Assembly: GCA_016783865.1 (NCBI GenBank)
Contig: JADHVS010000019.1
Coordinates: 1 to 38,507, forward strand
Length of the DNA: 38,507 bases
Source of the DNA: Bacteroidales bacterium
GTDB lineage: Bacteria; Bacteroidota; Bacteroidia; Bacteroidales; SM23-62
Direction: 5' to 3'
Shown piece by piece: positions 34,157 through 38,507 of the stretch (its first letter is position 1; every line of letters starts with the position of its first letter). A program made the translations under genes and the position numbers. The notes under the pieces were generated by a model. The model was not told where the DNA came from. It saw nothing but the letters and a program-made list of their open reading frames with translations, and ran no database searches.

Positions 34157-35665
34157 CTACTTTAGAATTAATACAGCGTCTTCCCATCCATCTGGTGGTG
34201 TAAGTGCACGACTTTCACCCTTATTGAAATTTCCGGCAGTGCTTGTGTTGCCGTTGGTTGGATCAAACCATGTAGCGATTGCGCTTCTTCCTAAATCGTT
34301 ACGAATAGTGGCGCTGTTCATTTCGGGATAGTAAACAAGCATTCTGCCGTTATCGGCACTCTTTACAGCAGCTTTGAGGGTGGCCCCGGCACTTCCACCA
34401 TCAATAATAGAGACCTGTGAGCGTTGCCATTTCCACCATTCATTTTCATCGAGCAACTGACGGAGATGGGACAGGTCACCGGCTGCTGGTGAATCAAGCA
34501 ATTTTTTCCAGCTGCCATCATTATTAATACCACAGAATCCCCAGATTCCGTCATAACAACCCTTAGCGCAACTTTCTTCATGTCCATAGGTATATCCAGC
34601 CCCACAGGCAAAGAAGGTGTGATAGAAAGTCCGCCGGGCCAGAAGGGGCGATTTAAATGCCAGACTCTCCTCCGACCAATAGGCCCAGCCCTCATAAGCC
34701 CCCTCCCCATTTACGGCAGGACGAACGGGATTCGTATTATTATAATCAGAAACCGTCAGCTCATAGGGAAGGTGAAGTGTATTGGTCTGCTGGCCGGTTT
34801 GTGTCATATTAATGTCAAGCCAGACATCGTCACTACCAAAAAAATAGGAGATGCTTCTTGACCCGGCAGGGTGCCCAGTCATTAAAACCTGATCCCAGGC
34901 ATCGTGTTTTTGATTCCAGGCAACTGTCTGCCCGGTGACGCCTTTGACAATCCCTTCAGCCATGGCACGATGAATAGGACGCGTTTCAATATTCTTATTA
35001 TAGTTGTCAGGATCCGTGTGACCGGTCACGATCCAGATAATATTAGGTTCGTTTTTATATCTGGAACCAAGAAACTCTCCAAAGATTTGTGCTTTGGCCG
35101 GAGTGTCATAGACAATCTCTTTGCCTTCACCTTCTCCATCAATAAAACTTGGTGCCCAGACTGTTACCAGAGCAAGGTACATCCCGCGTTTTTTAAGTTC
35201 CCGAACTATAAAATCAGCATGATCCCAATAATCGTTGGGATCATCCGGACTCCCTCCCGAGACTATCATGGGTGAAGTGGGATCAGGATTGCTGGCTCCA
35301 CCATTAAAGGGACGATGCCCATAAACATTTACCGGATTTTTAATTCCAATTCCGCTAGTCAAACCAGAGGGACGTCCGTTACCATGAGCATCAACAGGCC
35401 AATGCACCACGGCCTGGATAACATTTATCCCCTTTGCTTTACGATTGTCAAGGTAGAGTTGGACGTCTTCCCTGCTGCCACGGGTAAACATACCCCAGGC
35501 TGTACCACCTATCCATAAAAAAGGAGTTCCGTCTGAATGTTGTATATAATGGCCATTCGATGAAACCTCCAGAGGACCATGCATCTCCCACGGAGTAGAT
35601 GTTTCTTTTTTGCATGATAACATAACAAGAGCTAAAACCAAGATAAAAGCTGATTTCGTTTTCAT
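34157..35665 (-). CDS. DUF4038 lipoprotein glycoside hydrolase (GH140-like)
   Basis: The 502-residue product has a lipoprotein signal (LVMLSCKK, C18). Residues about 30-410 form the DUF4038 TIM barrel. It begins SSNGHYIQHSDGTPFLWIGG with GTAWGMF, then NVIQAVVHWPV, NEPNIIWIVTGH and PAVNGEGAYEG, where the last two hold Asp/Glu candidates. A C-terminal beta domain (about 415-502, GRMLVYYPEMNSATIRND) matches the collagen-binding-like domain that usually follows DUF4038. The family includes apiosidases (GH140) acting on rhamnogalacturonan II side chains, but many members have other or unknown substrates. It follows the GH2 gene on the same strand after 102 bases, so both are likely exported together to act on plant- or algal-type glycans. 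Confidence 0.85.
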   Translation of the reverse strand: MKTKSAFILVLALVMLSCKKETSTPWEMHGPLEVSSNGHYIQHSDGTPFLWIGGTAWGMFTRGSREDVQLYLDNRKAKGINVIQAVVHWPVDAHGNGRPSGLTSGIGIKNPVNVYGHRPFNGGASNPDPTSPMIVSGGSPDDPNDYWDHADFIVRELKKRGMYLALVTVWAPSFIDGEGEGKEIVYDTPAKAQIFGEFLGSRYKNEPNIIWIVTGHTDPDNYNKNIETRPIHRAMAEGIVKGVTGQTVAWNQKHDAWDQVLMTGHPAGSRSISYFFGSDDVWLDINMTQTGQQTNTLHLPYELTVSDYNNTNPVRPAVNGEGAYEGWAYWSEESLAFKSPLLARRTFYHTFFACGAGYTYGHEESCAKGCYDGIWGFCGINNDGSWKKLLDSPAAGDLSHLRQLLDENEWWKWQRSQVSIIDGGSAGATLKAAVKSADNGRMLVYYPEMNSATIRNDLGRSAIATWFDPTNGNTSTAGNFNKGESRALTPPDGWEDAVLILK

Positions 35666-35767
35666 TTTTTACGACGTTGAGTTTTATGAATTGTACTTAT
35701 TTCCAGATTGCCGGTATATTAAAAATATTTCTAGTTTTCTGCATTGAGATTCAATGATATCTGGAAA

Positions 35768-38344
35768 TTAATCATGGTATGTTTTGTTGACAGACATCAA
35801 ATATAAATCTTCTTCCAGATTCTCAGCATTTCCCGTAAATCGAATTTTATATGTCTTCCCGGGGATCATGTCAAAATAGTTGTCGCTAAAGGATCCTTCT
35901 GATTTTGACGTAAATAAAGCGACATTTTTAACCAGCTGATCAGTGCTTAGGATGACATCGTAATCATCTTCCCCGACTTTTGAAAATTCTTTTTCTATGG
36001 AAGCCTTTCCAAACTGCAGCGCCTTGCAATCATCAAAATAGTAAAGGTTGTCGGCCACCACTTCATTTTCAGCTTTTATAACCGCCTCAAAAACCATCCG
36101 TGATGGGATACCTTTTGATAAAAGTTCATGTTGGGGAAAAGACAAATACACATGGCTTGTATTGGCTAAGAGTACCGTATCGATTTCTTCCTGCCATAAA
36201 ATTGTTCCTGAAAAGTCATAAAGTTTTACCTCAAGAGTTACCTCTTCAAGACGTAAATTGTCATTGGCAACGGAAACTTTGAGGTTTTCATTATCCTTGA
36301 AAATAATAGGATAAGTGGGTAAAAAGGCTTTTTTCACAAAGTAATGCATGGCCTTCCACCGTCCGAAATAATCCACACTTGACCATGAAATGGTGGGCCA
36401 GCAGTCGTTAATCTGCCAGTACAATGTCCCCATGCAGTATGGCATGTTCCTGCGATGGGATTCAATGGCATATTTAATCCCTTCGGCCTGAACTAACTGG
36501 CTTAGATAAACGAAGGATTCAAAATTATCCGGGGGTCGATAGTAACGCAAGATATAGGTCCTTGACATCTCATTTCCATTGAAATCCGGAGCAATCCAGG
36601 GCATGGAACTTCTCTGCCGGTGTTCCATGACTGGAGAACGATAGGACAAATCGCTATCGCTGGCAAAAGCTTTGATAGTTTTCATTTCGGGATATGATTG
36701 TAATCCATATTCGCTGATAAACCGACCCACTGTCTGTGAGTAAGAAGTAAAGGGCGTGTCCATAAACCAGACCGTCCAGTCGTGCTCGTCACCCGAAAGC
36801 CGGTCTGCAGGTTGGTTGTCCACTGACTGGGGTGAGGAAGGCCAGTACGCAATCTCCGGATGGTATTTCTCAACCGCATCGGGTAAGATCTGGTAGAATA
36901 TTTTTTCATAGACATTCCATAACAATTCGGTAACTTCTTCTGAATATCTATCTCTCCAGCCCCAGTCGTGCCATCCTCTCAGGTTTTCATTATTGCCACA
37001 CCACAGTGCTACAGAAGGATGGTTGCGGAGCCGCTTCACGTTATATTCAGCCTCTTTTTTTATGTTGCTGAGTTGAAGGGAATCGTCTGGCTGGATATTA
37101 CAGGCAAACATAAAATCATTCCATGCCAGTATTCCATTTTCATCGAGCATGTCATACAATTCATCACGCTCGTATATAGCCCCCCCCCAGAACCTGAGCA
37201 TATTCATATTTGCACTCAAAGCATCACCGATTACCCGGTTGTAATTTGCCATCGTATTTCTGGTGGTGAATATATCAGAAGGAATATAATTGGCACCTTT
37301 CATAAAAACAGGTACTCCGTTCAACCTGAATTCGAAACTATGTCCGACTGAATCTTCTTGCTGTACAAGTTCAAGGGTGCGCACACCGATGCGTGTTGAT
37401 ATACTTTGGAGGATTCTATTTCCATCCATCATGCGAATCTCCACATCATAGAGTTTATGATTTCCTAAGCCATTTGTCCACCAGAATTCAGGGGTATCAA
37501 TGGCAAAATCGATGTCAACCTGAGTTGTCCCTTCCTTGACTGTTACTTCTTCACTTGAGGCCGGTTGTTTATCAACCCGGACTTCGAAAATTACATTTGG
37601 TGCATTTGTGGAAACAACATCTACAATCGCTTTATAACTGGCTTGTCCGGTGTCTATGTTTACAGGTTTTATGTATAAGTCTTTCATTTTGATCTCATTC
37701 CATGCCTCTATTTTTATAGGTTTCCATATTCCGCAGGTTACCAGGCGGGGGCTCCAATCCCAACCAAAATGAAAAGGGGCTTTTCGGGTAAAAACATTGG
37801 TCCGCATATTTTCAGGAGCTAGTTCGTTATTAGCAATCAAAGTATAGGGTACTTTTCGAAGCTTCTCCATTCCAACGTTTACAGCTGAATGGAAATAGAT
37901 GCGTAATGAATTCTCACCGCTTTTCAGGTATGTTTTTACAGGTACTGTCCAACCAATAAACATATTATCAGCTTTTAATAAGAGAGTGTCGTTGAGGTAG
38001 ACATCAGCGTAGGTATCCAATCCCTCAAAATGCAAATCGATATTTGAATAAGACTCCAGTTCACTGGGAATCGAAAATGAAGTTTTATATTCCCAATCAT
38101 ACTCTTCAATCCATTGCACAGCCAGCTCATTCTCTCGATAAAAAGGGTCGGGTATGATTTTGTTCTCGAGAAGATCTGTATGAACACATCCCGGGACTGT
38201 GGCTGATAGCCACTCATTATTTCGCGAACTCCTGAACTTCCAGTCACCAATAAGTTCGAAATTCCTGGTCTCTTTTTTCATGCTGCAACCGAACTGAATC
38301 AGCATGGAAAATATCAGAACATATAATAGGAAAGGATATTTCAT
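35768..38344 (-). CDS. Beta-mannosidase (GH2) lipoprotein
   Basis: The 858-residue product has a lipoprotein signal (LIQFGCSM, C20). The sugar-binding domain (about 28-215, VPGCVHTDLLENKIIPDPFYRENE) is typical of exo-beta-mannosidases. Then come an immunoglobulin-like domain (about 220-325) and the catalytic barrel (about 326-660) with acid/base E453 in WCGNNENLRGW and nucleophile E545 in FISEYGLQSYPEM. WQINDCWP and two small beta domains complete it. The enzyme removes terminal beta-mannose from oligosaccharides such as mannan fragments or N-glycan cores, probably in the periplasm or at the surface. The GH140-type gene follows. No SusC/SusD pair is in the window. No promoter was recognised in the AT-rich leader. 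Confidence 0.93.
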   Translation of the reverse strand: MKYPFLLYVLIFSMLIQFGCSMKKETRNFELIGDWKFRSSRNNEWLSATVPGCVHTDLLENKIIPDPFYRENELAVQWIEEYDWEYKTSFSIPSELESYSNIDLHFEGLDTYADVYLNDTLLLKADNMFIGWTVPVKTYLKSGENSLRIYFHSAVNVGMEKLRKVPYTLIANNELAPENMRTNVFTRKAPFHFGWDWSPRLVTCGIWKPIKIEAWNEIKMKDLYIKPVNIDTGQASYKAIVDVVSTNAPNVIFEVRVDKQPASSEEVTVKEGTTQVDIDFAIDTPEFWWTNGLGNHKLYDVEIRMMDGNRILQSISTRIGVRTLELVQQEDSVGHSFEFRLNGVPVFMKGANYIPSDIFTTRNTMANYNRVIGDALSANMNMLRFWGGAIYERDELYDMLDENGILAWNDFMFACNIQPDDSLQLSNIKKEAEYNVKRLRNHPSVALWCGNNENLRGWHDWGWRDRYSEEVTELLWNVYEKIFYQILPDAVEKYHPEIAYWPSSPQSVDNQPADRLSGDEHDWTVWFMDTPFTSYSQTVGRFISEYGLQSYPEMKTIKAFASDSDLSYRSPVMEHRQRSSMPWIAPDFNGNEMSRTYILRYYRPPDNFESFVYLSQLVQAEGIKYAIESHRRNMPYCMGTLYWQINDCWPTISWSSVDYFGRWKAMHYFVKKAFLPTYPIIFKDNENLKVSVANDNLRLEEVTLEVKLYDFSGTILWQEEIDTVLLANTSHVYLSFPQHELLSKGIPSRMVFEAVIKAENEVVADNLYYFDDCKALQFGKASIEKEFSKVGEDDYDVILSTDQLVKNVALFTSKSEGSFSDNYFDMIPGKTYKIRFTGNAENLEEDLYLMSVNKTYHD

Positions 38345-38507
38345 AATTTGTTATTTAAGTTTTAAGACGGAAAATTCAAGAGGCAAGTGCAACTTTTGAA
38401 TCAAAACTATTTAAAAAAATACTTCCTGGTGATTTAAAGTTAAGCTTTTTCCTTGGCCTGCTGTTTAGTTTCATTGTTATAACTCTGATTTGTTGATCAT
38501 TAACGTC

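Overview
The window comes from a Bacteroidota genome, most likely an environmental Bacteroidales/Marinilabiliales-type organism. This rests on several signs: moderate GC; AT-rich leaders without Shine-Dalgarno sequences; a promoter of the Bacteroidota form TTTG-N19-TAnnTTTG before ileS; the gene order ileS - DksA/TraR-like - lspA; an IspG with the large inserted domain; DUF5916 and M28 secreted proteins; lipoprotein glycosidases (GH2, GH140-type); and intergenic palindromes common in this phylum. The species cannot be named from the sequence alone.

Layout. Positions 1-5741 hold a repeat element, a secreted (alpha/alpha)6-type protein, the disaggregase ClpB and a periplasmic TonB-C/MORN protein. 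Positions 5800-8900 are a decay zone: an AAA/DUF4143 ATPase without a proper start, a 133-bp MITE-like element, an antisense Fic-family remnant with a nonsense codon, and two convergent genes (a serine hydrolase and a glycosidase-like protein) that both lose their 3' parts at one junction near 8000. Positions 8944-13355 hold a DUF5916 outer-membrane protein, a CAU-anticodon tRNA with a terminator, and an ATPase preceded by two dyad operator-like sites. A second, inverted and expanded copy of the first repeat lies at 13530-13721, followed by an M28 peptidase fused to a beta-barrel domain. Positions 15380-15975 are a patchwork of gene fragments. Then come an alpha/beta hydrolase, a Tat-type aldo/keto reductase, a membrane PAS-CBS-DUF294 protein, and a tightly packed minus-strand run ispG - HAD phosphatase - mtnA - metallophosphoesterase, with cysS upstream and rnr divergent. 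From 28307 to 33830 lies the housekeeping block lspA - DksA-like - ileS - ribE, and from 34157 to 38344 a GH140-type/GH2 lipoprotein pair.

How the genes work together. Much of the window is core metabolism: translation (cysS, ileS, tRNA), isoprenoid precursor synthesis (ispG), methionine salvage (mtnA), riboflavin (ribE), RNA decay (rnr), lipoprotein maturation (lspA) and proteostasis (clpB). The accessory part is polysaccharide and peptide scavenging typical of Bacteroidota; LspA would process the GH2 and GH140-type lipoproteins. I found no convincing new defence, secretion or biosynthetic system. The unusual content is the repeat family, the decayed and rearranged junctions, and a few unusual domain combinations.
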